Shown piece after piece: positions 1 to 12,666 of a stretch of 64,000 nt of DNA. Position 1 is the stretch's first letter; the number at the start of each line of letters is the position of its first letter. The notes below the pieces were generated by a model. That model saw only the letters and a program-made list of their open reading frames with translations. It made no database searches and had not been told where the DNA came from. Origin of the DNA: Ramazzottius varieornatus (taxonomy: Eukaryota > Tardigrada > Eutardigrada > Parachela > Ramazzottiidae); NCBI GenBank assembly GCA_001949185.1, contig BDGG01000002.1, forward strand, positions 8,409,414-8,473,413, written 5' to 3'. The translations under genes were made by a program, and so were the position numbers.

Positions 1-3000
1 CACCACCACAGACGCGCCAACCACCACCACAGACGCGCCTACCACAACTACGGACGCGCCTACCACCACCACAGACGCGCCAACCACCACCACAGACGCG
101 CCAACCACCACCACAGACGCGCCAACCACAACGACAGATGCACCTACCACCACCACAGACGCGCCAACCACCACCACAGACGCGCCAACCACCACCACAG
201 ACGCGCCTACCACCACTACGCACGCGCCTACCACCACCACAGACGCGCCTACCACCACCACAGACGCGCCAACCACCACCACAGACGCGCCTACCACCAC
301 CACAGACGCGCCAACCACCACCACAGACGCGCCAGCCACCACCACAGACGCGCCAACCACCACCACAGACGCGCCTACCACAAGTACGGACGCGCCTACC
401 ACCACCACAGACGCGCCTACCACCACCACAGACGCGCCTACCACAAGTACGGACGCGCCTACCACCACCACAGACGCGCCTACCACCACCACAGACGCGC
501 CTACCACAAGTACGGACGCGCCTACCACCACCACAGACGCGCCAACCACCACCACAGACGCGCCTACCACAACTACAGATGCACCTACCACCACCACAGA
601 CGCGCCAACCACCACCACAGACGCGCCAACCACAACGACAGATGCACCTACCACCACCACAGACGCGCCAACCACCACCACAGACGCGCCTACCACAACT
701 ACAGATGCACCTACCACCACCACAGACGCGCCAACCACCACCACAGACGCGCCAACCACCACCACAGACGCGCCTACCACAACTACAGATGCACCTACCA
801 CCACCACAGACGCGCCAACCACCACCACAGATGCACCTACCACCACCACAGACGCACCGGTGACTACCGCAACAGTTGCACACACCATTACGACGGACGC
901 TATGACCGCCACCGCGAGTGGCGCAACGAGTAGCGCTGCTCCAGTCACTACCACAGTACCTGGTAAGAGAAGTGGTTCGTGGTGTGTTTGTACGAAGTGC
1001 GGGAAATGGTTGGATGCCAGGTTTGGGTATCTACCTGGGTAAGGAGGAATCGACCCATGTATTCCACTGAGCAGAAGCACGCGTATTACTGGCTCTGAGC
1101 ACTGTAGAGACTGAGCGAGTGCGTCACAACAGTAATCGGATCGACTTTGTTTGTCGATCGCAGCCTAGTGCAGCTGCTTTCCAATCCGGAGCATGTGGTG
1201 CAGGCAATCAACCGACACGTTTGTTGATCTATAATCAACTTACTCCGTTTTGATTGCCAGAACCCAATCAATGGCGCATCAAGTAATTCTCTTTCCTCTA
1301 CATCTTGAAGTTGAATGAAGACAGAATCCGCCACGCGAGCAACCCGATCAAAACCAACTACAGGAAACAAAACCAAACAAAGCGCTTACGAGACACCATC
1401 CAACAAAGGAACAACCTAGGCAAACTCATTTTTACCGTTTTTTAGTTCGAAATGTTTCGCGACGTGAGTATTGTTGGAAGCGGAGTCACGGTAATCGCCC
1501 CCGCTTCTGGCTTGGGTGGGTTGGTGATTGCAAACGTTCGTCCTAGGTTAACTGGTGCACCGTTTCACACTTTAGGGACTTTAGGGTGTGCCGTATGCCT
1601 TTCGAGCTATGACTAAAACAGGTAGTCGGACTGTCGGCGCACTGCCGTCGCAGCGGTTGTGTGACTCGTGTCCGCGGAGCGCCGTAACGGACCGCGTAAC
1701 GTAGCGATTGCGAAATTTTCCCGTACTCGGATCAACTGGCGCGTCGGTTTCCATTACTGTGATTGCGATATCTTGAAAGCTTTCTTTTCCTCATCAACCG
1801 AATTCGTGAAAGACTTAAGGCGGCCTTGCTTCGCTAGGCCTGATAAGTTTTGATCATTTCGATAGCATGTGCTCAAGCTTGTACCGTTGGGTCAGCGATA
1901 GTGAGTACTGCATGCCCACGTTACGACTTGGAACTTTGAAGCAGCAACACAGGAGTGACTGCAAATTTTCAGTGTGCGTTTCATCACTGTAGGATCTACG
2001 ACGTCGACAACATCGATGCCGTCCACTACTACCGCAGCGCCTACCAGTTCAAGCACAGGTTAGGTCACCCGAAGTTTGTTTCACGTTTGCGTCTGTCGGT
2101 TAAACGGTAACTTTCACACAGGTCCTGCTTCAGCTACGACCGAAGTAGCATCCACGACGTCTACTGCTCCACTAGTTTCAACCTCCATCGCAACCAGTAC
2201 CACGACGTCTATTCCATCGACTATCACAACACTGCCAACTACCACCACAACGTTGTCAACGCCAGCCACATCCACATCAACCACTGCACTGCCAACGTCA
2301 ACGTCCACCAGCACCTTCCCCGTATCCTCTACGACTACTGTCGCAGCAATTTCCACTGCGCCTCCGAGCAGTTTTCCAAGCTGTTATCCTCGCTGTGACG
2401 CGACGTACTGCTCCACCAAGCTTCCCGGTATTACCTACAACGAAGTCAGTCCCTGCAGTCGTAACTACTGCAAGTGTAACAGCGGTGTGGGAACGTATCT
2501 GTCGTGCGCCAGTGGCAAGTACTTTGACAGTAGTGTCCCTCTGGGCGCGTCTTCCTGCCACTTCGGTAACGCCACCTGGTGCCCACCGGGTGGTGGACTC
2601 AGTGGTCCAGCCCCTCCAACTCTCCAGGAAGTCTCCCCGAAATGTAACGCAGCCAACTGCGCAGCCAGAAACGGCGCAAATTTGTACTACGCTCTAGACT
2701 GTTGCAGTCGGTACTGGTGTTACTGCTATACCAACAACACACAGGCCGTACAAACCTGTCCAACAGGACAGTGCTTTGACAGCCGCTCCGAATGGTCTCA
2801 GTGCCGCAACTGTAGCTTGCTGGAATTCTGCCCCTCCGTATTCGTCACTACGACCCTGTCACCAACCACCGTGTCCACCACCGCTGCTCCAACGACAACC
2901 ACGGCTTTGCCAACAACAACCACGACAACTCCGGCACCAACCACCACAACGGCTGCGCCGACAACAACCACCCCGGCACTCACCACCACTACAGTAGCTC

Positions 3001-5195
3001 CGACCACGACAACCGCACCACCTACTACACCGACCTCCTCACCCACAACCACTACTGCAGCACCAACGACTACAACAGCGCCACCGACAACTACCACTAC
3101 GGCTGTGCCGTCCTCCACCACCACCGCCATCACCACCACCACCACAGCTCCTGCTGGTACAACCACTCTGAGTGCCACGACCACCACATCTGCTCCTGGA
3201 ATGCCGACTTGCTACTCTCGTTGTGATTCCACCTTCTGTGCCAGTAAGGGCTCAGGTGAGACTAAGCTTGTATAGTGCTACCGTATAACCGTTCGGTCAT
3301 ATCATGGAATGATGACAACCTGACCCCTTGCGTCTTCGCTAGGTATCACCTACAACGAAGTCAGTCCCTGCAGCCGCAACTACTGTAAATGTAACAACGG
3401 CGTTGGAACGTATCTGTCTTGCGCTAGTGGAAAGTACTTTGACGGCAGTGTCCCTCTCGGCGCGTCTTCCTGCCACTTCGGAAACGCCACCTGGTGTCCA
3501 CCGGGCGGTGGGCTCAGTGGACCGGCCCCTCCAACTCCCCAAGAAGTATCTCCGATGTGTAACGCAGCAAACTGCGCAGCTCGGAATGGCGCCAACCTAT
3601 ACTACCCTCTCAGCTGCTGTAGTCGCTTTTGGTGCTACTGTTACACCAATAACACCCAGGCTGTACAAACCTGTCCCACCGGACAGTACTTTGATCATCG
3701 TTCCGAGTGGGCGCAGTGCCGTACTTCTAACTTATTGGAATTCTGTCCTACCACTTTCGTAACCACAACGGTCTCCCCTGCTACAGCCACTACAGCTCCA
3801 ACAACAACTACTACTACACCCAGCACTACTACCACAACAATTCCAACGACTACTACTACACCCACCACTACCACCACGACAACTCCAACAACTACTACCA
3901 CCCCCACCACTACCACCACGACAACAACTACAACAACTAGAACAACTACAACAACGGCAACTACGTCGACTACCACAGTAGCTTGTGTGACTTCTGGTCC
4001 CAGTACTGGGGTACCCAACTGCTACTCTCGTTGTGATTCAACCTACTGTGCCAGTAAGGGCTCAGGTGAGACTAAGCTTGTATAGTGCTACCGTATAACC
4101 GTTCGGTCATATCATGGAATGATGACAACCTGACTCCTTGCGTCTCCGCTAGGTGTCACCTACAACGAAGTCAGTCCCTGCAGTCGCAACTATTGCAAAT
4201 GCAACAACGGCGTTGGTACGTATCTGTCGTGCGCTAGTGGAAAGTACTTTGACGGTAGTGTCCCTCTGGGCGCATCCTCTTGTCATTTCGGAAACGCCAC
4301 CTGGTGCCCACCGGCTGGTGGACTGAGCGGTCCAGCTCCGTTGACGCTGCAGGAGCTGGCGCCCAAGTGCAACCAGGCCAACTGCGTGCTGCGAAATGGA
4401 GCCAACCTTTATTACCCCCTCGACTGCTGCAGTCGCTTCTGGTGCTACTGCTACGCCAATAACACCCAAGTTGTGCAAACCTGTCCCACCGGACAGTACT
4501 TTGATCATCGTTCCGAGTGGGTGCAGTGCAGAGCTTCTTCAGCCCTTGAGTTTTGCCCGACTACGTTCATCGCTACCACTCCGGCTGCATGTGTGACCGC
4601 CGCTGCTACTAGCACTGTTGCACCGACTACCCCCGCTGCGCCGACTACTACAGCTGTTCTTACCACCACCACAACGACACTGGCACCAACTACTACGACC
4701 ACTACCACCGTGGCGCCCACTACCGCGGCCCCTACAGCTCGTCCCACCTGTTACAGCCGTTGTGACATGACTTTCTGTAACGGCAAGACCACCGGTTACT
4801 ACGCTAGTGACCTGTGCAGTCGCAACCTATGTGGATGCAACACAACGACAAACACTGCTCAGTATTACGGTTGCCCCAGCGGACAGTATTTCAACGAAGG
4901 CTTGCAGTCGTGCCAGCCAATCGGTGACTCCTACTGTCCCACCACCGGTACGCCCACGGCTGCAGCTCCGCAGCCGCTAGCTAATGTCCAAGGCTTGTGT
5001 AACGCCCAAAACTGTGCCGATCGTCTGGGCCAAGACACCTACTACCCCTTGGAATGTTGCTCGCCCTACTGGTGCTACTGCTTCTCCAACGGCACTATCG
5101 CAGTGCAGACTTGCCCAGCTGGTCAATATTACGATCATCGCCAAGAATGGGTCCAATGCCGAGGCATCAGCCAACTAGAATACTGCGCTCACTAA
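1..5195 (+). CDS. Secreted mucin-like protein with paired Cys-rich (chitin-binding-like) modules, 3' part
   Basis: The 5' end lies outside the window. Exons seen: 2-962, 1993-2058, 2122-3255, 3343-4065, 4153-5195 (stop TAA); junctions keep frame. The first exon is a run of TTTTDAP heptads (about 40, some TTSTDAP or TTTTHAP), a typical O-glycosylation substrate. Four module pairs follow, separated by Thr-rich linkers. Module A has the pattern CYSRCDxTxC...CSRNxCxC...GxYF...C. Module B starts CNxxNC, then CCSxxWCYC, TCPxGQYxDxRxEWxQC and a final C. The spacing resembles peritrophin-A/CBM14 domains with extra cysteines, so I infer an extracellular chitin- or mucus-matrix protein (cuticle, gut lining or eggshell). 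The last pair (4750-5195) is the most divergent. The two 87-bp introns at 3256-3342 and 4066-4152 are almost identical copies. Confidence 0.8.
2..859 (+). repeat. 21-bp tandem repeat coding for TTTTDAP heptads
   Basis: About 40 units of 21 bp, written mostly as ACC ACC ACC ACA GAC GCG CCA/CCT, continue from the left edge of the window. Higher-order variation is visible: units ending CCA and CCT alternate, and variants with agtacg or gatgca recur in blocks, which indicates expansion by multi-unit duplication. The repeat is read in frame 2 as the mucin domain. The array leaves long open frames in other frames (rich in PPPQTR or in Val on the other strand), which are shadows. Confidence 0.9.
3256..4152 (+). 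repeat. Duplicated exon-intron unit inside the mucin gene
   Basis: Introns 3256-3342 and 4066-4152 are both 87 bp and differ at only two positions. The exon sequence just upstream is also near-identical, while downstream exon sequence differs at roughly one base in ten, nearly all silent. This marks a tandem duplication of an exon-plus-intron unit, followed by gene conversion or by selection on the intron. Confidence 0.85.
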
Positions 5196-6411
5196 CAAAG
5201 GTAACATTACTTTCTATCGTCTGTAACCGAATCCAGACGACACACCATATTGACGCGCGTTCTTTGCAGTCTGCCACGTCGGAACAAAGCGGCCATCAAT
5301 CTATTTCATTGGATCCGCTTAGTTTTGCTCCCTCGTTCTTTATTCCAACGTAATACATCCGCGACTTGTATCGTCTTTCTGGGAACTAGTGTACAAGCTA
5401 CAATTTTCAGAGATTGTACATCAAAGCTTCCCCCACTAGCGCCAAAATGAGCTAATTCGTCGTAAAGTTGATGTCGAACATGCGACACTGATTCTGTATG
5501 CGTGGCCAACTGCATTTTCATGCCAACCCCAAGACGATCAAAACAGACGTTCATTGGTCAGTCAGAAGTATCAAATACAACGCTAACAGACGGCCTTCTG
5601 CAGAAGTGTGGAACGTATCATTGGTGTATCCCCTCCTTTCGATCAATGAAACTTAGTTGATCCACTGAGACTGAAAAGTCCAAATTAGCTGTTATCTCAT
5701 TTTTCTATACAGTCCTACCTGTGAGATGTGACAATTGCTTCTTCTGCAACCGAGCAGCGTTTCTGCACGAGACTGCTGGCCAAGCACTGCGCAGCATCGT
5801 CAGCTGATCGACGTCCGGTTATGGCTTGACTTGATCAAGTAATCAAACGCGTGTCTGATCAGCTAATCGGTCTCACGCGAATAGCATGGCGAGCAGCCCC
5901 GTGTACACACGTACCGTCCGGAACTGAAATCGGGCGTTTGGACTGTCACATCTCACAGGTAGGACTGTATCACTCTTTAGTTGATTTATGTCGCTTGATT
6001 CATCGTTTAGGTACGCGATTAAACATCCGGACCAAATACAACAGTAAAAACAGTAAAACATCTAGATTCGACCGTGGATTGAATCTCACTTTGGACGGCT
6101 GACGTCAGGACGTCCCAGACGCCAAAGAATGGCAGTACACTGCATAAAGGACAGCCTGCGTTCTGCTGGCAAAAGAGCTTGAGCCTTAGTAAGACATAGA
6201 AGAACTCTGTCTGAAAGGGTTTGTGGCAGAATAAAAGTAATATCAAAAGATAAAAAGGCTGCAAGCTCAGTGGACAGCTTGGGCCAGGCAGCTCCACCAA
6301 CGCACGAAAACTGGCTTATTGTACAGCGTGAGTATATCTAAAAATGAATCAAGAACTGATGGTGAAACAGTACCATGGAAGACGATGAAGACCCCCAGAA
6401 AAGAAGTCTGT
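5196..6411. other. Intergenic, mucin 3' flank to PDK 3' flank
   Basis: No coding sequence is supported. The two genes end here tail-to-tail. It holds one TGACGTCA octamer (6100-6107). The stretch CTACCTGTGAGATGTGACA at 5715-5733 recurs inverted at 5942-5960 (TGTCACATCTCACAGGTAGG), flanking about 200 bp, which may be a small inverted-repeat element. Confidence 0.5.
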
Positions 6412-9060
6412 CTAGCAAATGCGAAATCGAAAAACGTCAATATTCCTTACCGTGCAGATGGTAGGAAAAGAAGCCAAACCTTTTCTAGCCCCATTCGACC
6501 AGCTGGCCAAACTTGGAGGTGCTGGAGCTCCAGCCGTGCGTCCGCTGAGCACGGTACTGTTTCATCACCGACTTGTTGAAAACCGGTAACAGTTCGCTAG
6601 CGCTGTCCGACAAAGTCTACAGACCACCAGATTTGAAATGACGAAGTATGAAGAAAATTCGTCCAACTGATCATACCTTCAAATAAATTAGAGCGTCGGT
6701 TCCGTAACCTGAAATCAGGATAATTTAGCTGACAGGAAGAATGGACTTTGTGTGGGGACTGACCATGAACGGAATACACTTGCAGGTCTCCGTGAAAATA
6801 CCGGGCGTATAACCGGGAAAGCGGTAGTCCGTAGCCATACCCCGCCTACAAGATACAAGTGAACCCATTACAAACGTTTTCGATGGGCTTCTGCTCGGCA
6901 AAGTTGAAGAAGCCCGCGATAAACGGAGAAAAAAGAAGCACATAGTACCATTGCTGGAACATTCTGTCCAGGTTCCACTTCTCCGCCCAGTGGCGTCGGT
7001 GCCGTACTGAACATATAGTCGAAGAGCTGGCAAAAACACCTACCCTTATTATTGGTCATACATATTTTGAAAAAATAGAAATAGCAGTCACAACAGTGGT
7101 ACCTTCGGCATGTTGCTTTGTGGGATGCCGCCTCCAAAATCCGACATCTGCAAGACAATAAGAAACCAGCACTTTCAACTCGGTCATCCTCCGCCGCACT
7201 AAAGGTACGGGACACCTGACAGACAGTTTCATACCTTGATGGTGACGTCTTCGGCCGTCTTGACGATGACGACATCGATGGGCGGCAAGTGGGCGTCAGC
7301 GATACCCAGTGGCTCCGTCGAGCGTTCGCATACCGCTCTCATGGCGTTCTACAGAAGACCATAGAAAAACTCGCTAGTCGTAAAACCGTTCGGGCTGAAT
7401 ATGATGGGTACCTTGAATAGTTCGAAGGATATGTGAAAGAGGTGGGAAGGGACGTAGACCATCTTGGCGGGGACACCTTCCTCTACCGTGTTGATGCACT
7501 GCAGGCGCAGTTCCGGGTACTTTTCGTAGTTGGTCTCACATAACGCTCTCGCGTTCGTATACGCATCTGCAAAGTAGCCACAGGGGAATCAGGAATATCA
7601 GAACCCTGCAGTATGAGACTTAAGAAAACAAACCCCAGCAGATCGTTCTTACAAGTGGCGCACGCTTTAGCTCATAGCACTGACAACGTGCGCCACTTGG
7701 GAAAACAATCTTGCCACGTTTGTTTGGCAGTTTTCGTACAAGTTCTTTGGAGCGACCGTTACTAACTTACCTTCAATCACAGCTTGGATGTCACACTCGG
7801 GATCGATGGTGCCGATATGCCGTGCACTGAACGGTAGTTCGTTGCCGAAAAGCATGGCTACGACACACAATAAACGATCTGGCTCTCTCGCCTCGTTACA
7901 GAAGTTATCAACGAAAGAGACGTGCTAGTACTTACTGTGTTGGGTGATGAGCATGCGGATGGAGATGCGCATCATGTAGAAGCGGTCGAGGAAGTACTGG
8001 ATGCTCATGCGCGTGGCACTGTCCATCACGGGCTTCCCCTCGTCCAGGAGGGCTTTTCTCAGCTCGATCACTCCCTACAGAAAAACCACTTTCGAGCCTT
8101 CGCTGAAAATTAGCATAGGGACGAGCAGCACGAACTGGCCTGTGCCATGGTTTCTACTACAAGCGTGTGGCGGTTCCGGATTTTGGCCAAATCTTCGGTG
8201 AATCTACGACAGACTATGAAAAAAAAAATCCCAAAAGTTATCAGAACTAACTGGCGTGACAACCTTACTTTGCCACAACTTTGCGTTCGTGTGGATCGGC
8301 ATCGGCATATTTTATGACATCCAGGAAACTCTGCCGATACCAGTGCTGGACAATTTTTGTGCTAGGCTGCGACTGTAAATTCTGCGGTAGAAGCTGAATT
8401 TCTTTCATAATATTGGCCAAACGAACCTACGATCAAGATACTCGTTAATTTTCAGCGGGAGCTAGAAACTCGACAAGGTCCTTTTCCCAAGTGGCGCACG
8501 CTTGCGGCCAGTAAGGCTCACAACGTGCGCTACTTGGGGAAAAACCCCAACCTCGACAAGATCGTCAACGGAGTGGCGCACGCTTTCGGCCGATGGACCA
8601 GCAAGCGTGCGCCACTTGAGAGGACAGCCAGGGGCGAGAAGTTTGTCCAGCGGATCAGCTCGACTGTAACAACTTTTACCGGTAGTTCCGTCCGTAAAAA
8701 CTCAAAGCTGCTCTGTGCGCAGAATTCCTTGCCGTTCGTCGAGAGGGACTTGCCAAAGTCCAGGAACTGTTTGATACTCATGGGTGTGGGGTTGAAGTGT
8801 GCGTAGTGGTTGATGGCCACGTCTTCCGCCGACAACGGTCCTTCCGAATCGCTCAGCGGTACTCGATCAGCTTTAGCTGAGCCCAAAGAAGGCTTCGTTG
8901 TGGACAGCGGTGCTGAGGGTGAAGATGCAAAGTCGGTGGCAGCGCTGCTGGCTAATCGCTGATGGCGCAGTGAGCTGATGGACAAAGAGCGCCGATGCCA
9001 TGTCGAGGCGACCAAGGCCTTCCTGGCCAGCGAGTCGATCCGTCTGGCTGCTTTCCTCAT
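6412..9060 (-). CDS. PDK: Pyruvate dehydrogenase (acetyl-transferring) kinase, mitochondrial
   Basis: Twelve exons: 9060-8680, 8428-8269, 8203-8140, 8074-7936, 7857-7771, 7566-7412, 7348-7235, 7147-7103, 7026-6949, 6845-6764, 6708-6677, 6616-6412; about 513 aa. The enzyme phosphorylates PDH E1-alpha in the mitochondrial matrix and shuts off acetyl-CoA production from pyruvate. Seen: Arg/Ser-rich N-terminus (targeting peptide), [13 protein letters not shown] and [14 protein letters not shown] start of the helical domain, HIGTIDP, then the GHKL ATPase boxes: [17 protein letters not shown] (N box), SDFGGGIP (G1), [29 protein letters not shown] (G2) and [11 protein letters not shown], then LLPVFNKS. 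LFDYMxSTAP fits PDK rather than BCKDK. About 80 residues longer than usual, mostly at the N-terminus. Intron 3 (8139-8075) needs a GC donor. The C-terminal stop is uncertain: a donor near 6456 could extend the gene. Confidence 0.93.
7652..7700. repeat. Hairpin element, one unit (PDK intron 5)
   Basis: CAAGTGGCGCACG arm and matching CGTGCGCCACTTGG arm around a 23-nt centre. It is followed by the family linker in the form AAAACAATCTTGCCACG. Confidence 0.9.
8488..8619. repeat. Hairpin elements, two units (PDK intron 1)
   Basis: Units 8488-8537 and 8570-8619. Linker sequence CTCGACAAG precedes both. The second unit has extended arms (CACGCTT / AAGCGTG). Confidence 0.92.
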
Positions 9061-9748
9061 CTTCTGGTATCACAGTGATCCTCCTCGCTATCTTTGGATG
9101 TCCCGTGTCAAGGCCCCCTTTTCCACAGTCTGAAAGAATCAGCATGACTCTTCTCCGACTCAATTGACTGCGAACGAAAAGCTGCACCTTACCTCACTTG
9201 CTTCCCGCGTCCAGGGTATTTTCAACCTGGGTTGTAGAGCCTGGAGCAAAGCCTGTAACGACAACCAACGATAACCAAAAAGGTAGCAGAACACTTTGAC
9301 AGTGATAGTTATTATGGATTTTCTGGGGGAAAGTGAAAAGTTGCAGACAGTCTAACAGTCTAACTAGTTATCGAGAATTCCGAATGAGCACCCTGTGGGT
9401 TGCCTAACCTAGTGCACGACTAGCAGTTGTGGTGAGCTGCACTATGGCGTCTATGATACAGACGCCCTACTGAATCAACAGTTAATCAGGATAACAGCTG
9501 ACTGCTGACGCCACAATAGCTGCATGCTGTAAAGTCGCCTTTCCGATTTTCCGTCAAACTTTCCGACTTCCGACTGGTAAAACATAAGATAGCGCATTAT
9601 ACAAGGCAAATCAAAGTTTGCGGCAACAAACCTTATCGGTTACAAGAAGTGTCTCGCGCTTCGGGGCAACGAGGTCCACAGAGAGCTAACACAATGAAAC
9701 GAGAAACCCTCAGCCAAAACATCGCACTGGAAGAGAGAAAACCATGGA

Positions 9749-11818
9749 TCACTGGGACAGCAGACTTTCCAGCACGCTGCGAAACTGTTGCTGCTCTTTG
9801 CGACGTCGACCACCACCGTACCGCTCCGCATATGGAGCACGATACTGTTCCTGTTTGTGGTAAGGCTGGACGCCTGGCGAGGACTGGAGATCTTCCGGCT
9901 GCACCAACTTCCTCTTTGGAATATGTTTTATCAAAGCTCTCTCCCAGTCTCCGTGCTCTTTAACGTCTATCAGAAGAGCCGCTACTTGGTTTATCGTCAG
10001 GTTCTTGCCTCCCATGGCCCACCTGCAACGAAACACCGTCAGACAACCTGTTGAACTTGAGCTCCACAATCAACTTCCGGCCAATCAATCAACCAACAAA
10101 GACCAGCCAGCGGTTTCTCGCTCTTTTCCTCACCAAGAGTTTCTACCTTCTTTCCTTCTTCCACGGTTTACATATGGACCACGTAACTAGTAGAGACTGA
10201 AAAAAGTTGAGAATACCTGACGTAAACGTCGAGGGGAAGTTTGGCGCGTCTGAGACCTTGCTTCTTGCATTTGGCCATACTCAACGGTTTGGGGTTGGTC
10301 TTGTCTACCAGTCCTCCGATGATGTAAATGTCCTCTGGATTGAATTTCAGCAGGGTGTCTTCAGCGTTGTAGGACAGGTAGACTAGACGTTCTTTGGGAA
10401 AGAGGTCGAGGTAGCTCTTCTCGCTGACTTCGATCAGGCAGCTGGGTTCGCCCAAGTTGGGGATGCCCCGCTTCAGGGCTTCCATCGTCATTCCTCTCAT
10501 CCTCGCATTACAAATCTACACAAAAGTTAAAGAAAATGTCTGCATAAGCCTGCTCATGGAAGGCAAAGGTAGCTCGGCGAACAATCTTCACGAGCTCGTT
10601 GTCCGAGGTGGCGCGTACTTCCTGCCAAACACACTGCGCCGTGCGCCACTTGGGATGACACACACTCGACAGGATCGCTGTCCAAAGTGGCGCGCGGGTG
10701 CAGTGTTCCGGGCTGGAAATGTACGCCACTAATAGAAAAATCATGTCGCCTGCGTTTTCTGAGCTCCCCGACGACCACGTCGACGTTACCTGAAACCAGA
10801 AAGGATCTCGGGCATCTTTATTGTAAGCATGAGCGTCGCGTATCTGCATGGCTGTGTTGGTTTGCTCGCGAATGCTCATCCAGTCGTCGTAATCCAAATC
10901 GAAGACCAACGGCTGGCCGAACATGCGTGCCTGGGCCAGCTTAACGTTTTGTGACATTAACATCGTTGTATCACGGATATAGGGAAAGATACTGTTGAGG
11001 TTCAGGCCATATCGGATAGCGTCGGGATCCTCTGCCACTTCGCGCCGAAGCTGCTGGTGTTTGATCTCCCTTATCGCACTGGCTGCTGCCTTCCGCTTCT
11101 TCTCGTTCTCCTCGGCCATCTCATTCTTGAAAAGGAACCGATAAAATTTTATCCTTGCGCTCCGCGAATTCTGCAACACAAAGATTTTCCTGCAACGTCA
11201 AGATCAAATCCAAGACAAGGCGAAAGAAATCCCAACAAACTGCACCATCGCGCAATAAAAAGGCGGAGCTTACACTGTGTAGTGGCTAGCGTGCATGGAA
11301 CTACAGCGCACCAGTCGGCTGTTTACCGCTGAATAGCGCACTGCCTCCAACAGAGCCCCGCCTGCTCTGCACCAGTTGTCCAACCAAATAATTCAGCCAA
11401 AACTTACATGGGTCAGCACTCTGCGCCACTCGTGCTCGGTCAGTTTCGACGGTACTTGATTGCCTGATTGCTTCAACACCTCAAATTCAAACTGCAGGAC
11501 TCTAAAGCGCTGTTGCTCCTCGTCGCTCAAGCCTGGAAGAGTGATATATTCCATGGGTGCTGGAGCAGTCAGATTAGCACTTTCTGGAGGATCTGCGCCG
11601 GTTGAGTAGGTGGATGTCTGTGAGCTGAAGGAAGCAGGACTTCTGCAAAGGAGTGATGAAAAGAGCGGCTTGATGTATTTTCGGCTGGTGCACAAGCATC
11701 TCGTCGTCGGCCTGCCTTCCACGCTGGTCCAGCTGCCGGAACTGCCATACTCGGCACACCGCCTCCAAAGTATACGTTGTGTCTGCCTGAAAACAGAAGA
11801 GAGCGATGAACATGCCAT
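9749..11818 (-). CDS. TRMT10C: tRNA (purine-9-N1) methyltransferase, mitochondrial RNase P protein 1 homologue
   Basis: Four exons: 11818-11408, 11170-10790, 10515-10217, 10022-9749; about 454 aa, phases 0, 0, 2. In animals this SPOUT-fold protein is the MRPP1 subunit of protein-only mitochondrial RNase P: it binds pre-tRNA and methylates position 9. Seen: Ser/Arg-rich N-terminal presequence; LSDEEQQRFRVLQFE and SRSARIKFYRFLFK of the N-terminal helical region; then FPKERLVYLS, DIYIIGGLVDK, ARLP-like RAKLPLD and NKNLTINQVAALL, which are the SPOUT knot and SAM-binding elements, ending ALIKHIPKRK. TRMT10A/B also carry the SPOUT core, but the targeting peptide and the N-terminal helical match favour the C form. 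It shares an 850-bp upstream region with AMPK beta. Confidence 0.9.
10603..10730. repeat. Hairpin elements, two units (TRMT10C intron 3)
   Basis: Units 10603-10653 (AGGTGGCGCGTACTTCC...GTGCGCCACTTGG) and 10683-10730 (AAGTGGCGCGCGG...GTACGCCACT). The arms are less perfect than in other clusters. Confidence 0.85.
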
Positions 11819-12666
11819 TTCGAAACTGCGAGATGAACTGCGCTAATTATTGAAAAGAAAAACGGAATAATGCAATCGGGAACTGTTTGTCCCAATCAAA
11901 ACTTCTAACTTAAGCAATCAACTGCCGTGTACACCACTCGGAAATACGTCACTTCTATCTTCGGCACGGCCTTGTCAACTTAGCCAGCACGTGCCTTTTC
12001 CACCGATGTCGACGTGAATCTTGTATAGAGCTGGCAGACAACTTCTGCAGTCCATTTCTTTACCTTCTGCACTCTCTGGGACGCCTGCCCTTTTCCGCCA
12101 GTCATCTTTCGCTTACGGTGTACCTGGGAAATCTGCGGTTGTTGGATTCATTGACTGACCGAACGATGGAATAGTCACTAAAAGTCTGATCTGTACTGCG
12201 AGTGCTTCTCAGACTCTTCCCACGGTAAAAGGATGCCTTGGATGTGCTCCTTGCATTTTACATCTTTTGTATTATAGATTTGTCACTTGCGGAACACACT
12301 GCTTACTGCGGCGGGAACAATCTAGGTGATATAAGTAAGTTCCTGACTGTTCCTTCAGGGAGGACTCGTTCAGCGCATCTGCGGCAACAAGCAGCGACGC
12401 ATTTAATTGAGTCGCGCGTGATGTCATGAATGTGGTCGCGTTTGTGGTATCAGAGAATGGTGGTGTCAGTGGTGTCAGTGTAGGGATGACGTCACGCGCT
12501 TGCTGCGCGTGTATATATTATCAGCTGGCGTCACACTCGCTGCGCCGATTGCCATTTCGTTAGTCGTTACCCAGGCCAGTTGATACTTGTCTTAACCAAC
12601 ACCTTTCTCTAGTGCGATTTGACGCTGAGAAGTATGTGAGTTTGTCATCTAGTTTCAGGTTGAAGC
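11819..12666. promoter_or_regulatory. Divergent promoter region, TRMT10C / AMPK beta
   Basis: An 848-bp head-to-head intergenic space. On the AMPK side it has a perfect CRE palindrome TGACGTCA at 12487-12494 and a TATA-like GTATATATTA at 12511-12520, about 150 bp before the AMPK beta ATG. No protein-coding exon is supported. Confidence 0.45.

Noticed and set aside
138-863. 241-codon frame rich in PPPQTR
   Set aside because: It is the out-of-phase reading of the 21-bp Thr-rich repeat. The frame that continues into spliced exons is the TTTTDAP one.
2114-4747. Val-rich minus-strand open frames opposite the mucin
   Set aside because: They are mirror readings of ACC/ACA/ACT threonine codons; no start, splice or family evidence.
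6412-9060. Branched-chain ketoacid dehydrogenase kinase instead of PDK
   Set aside because: [23 protein letters not shown] and LLPVFNKS follow PDK isoforms more closely. BCKDK remains a distant alternative.
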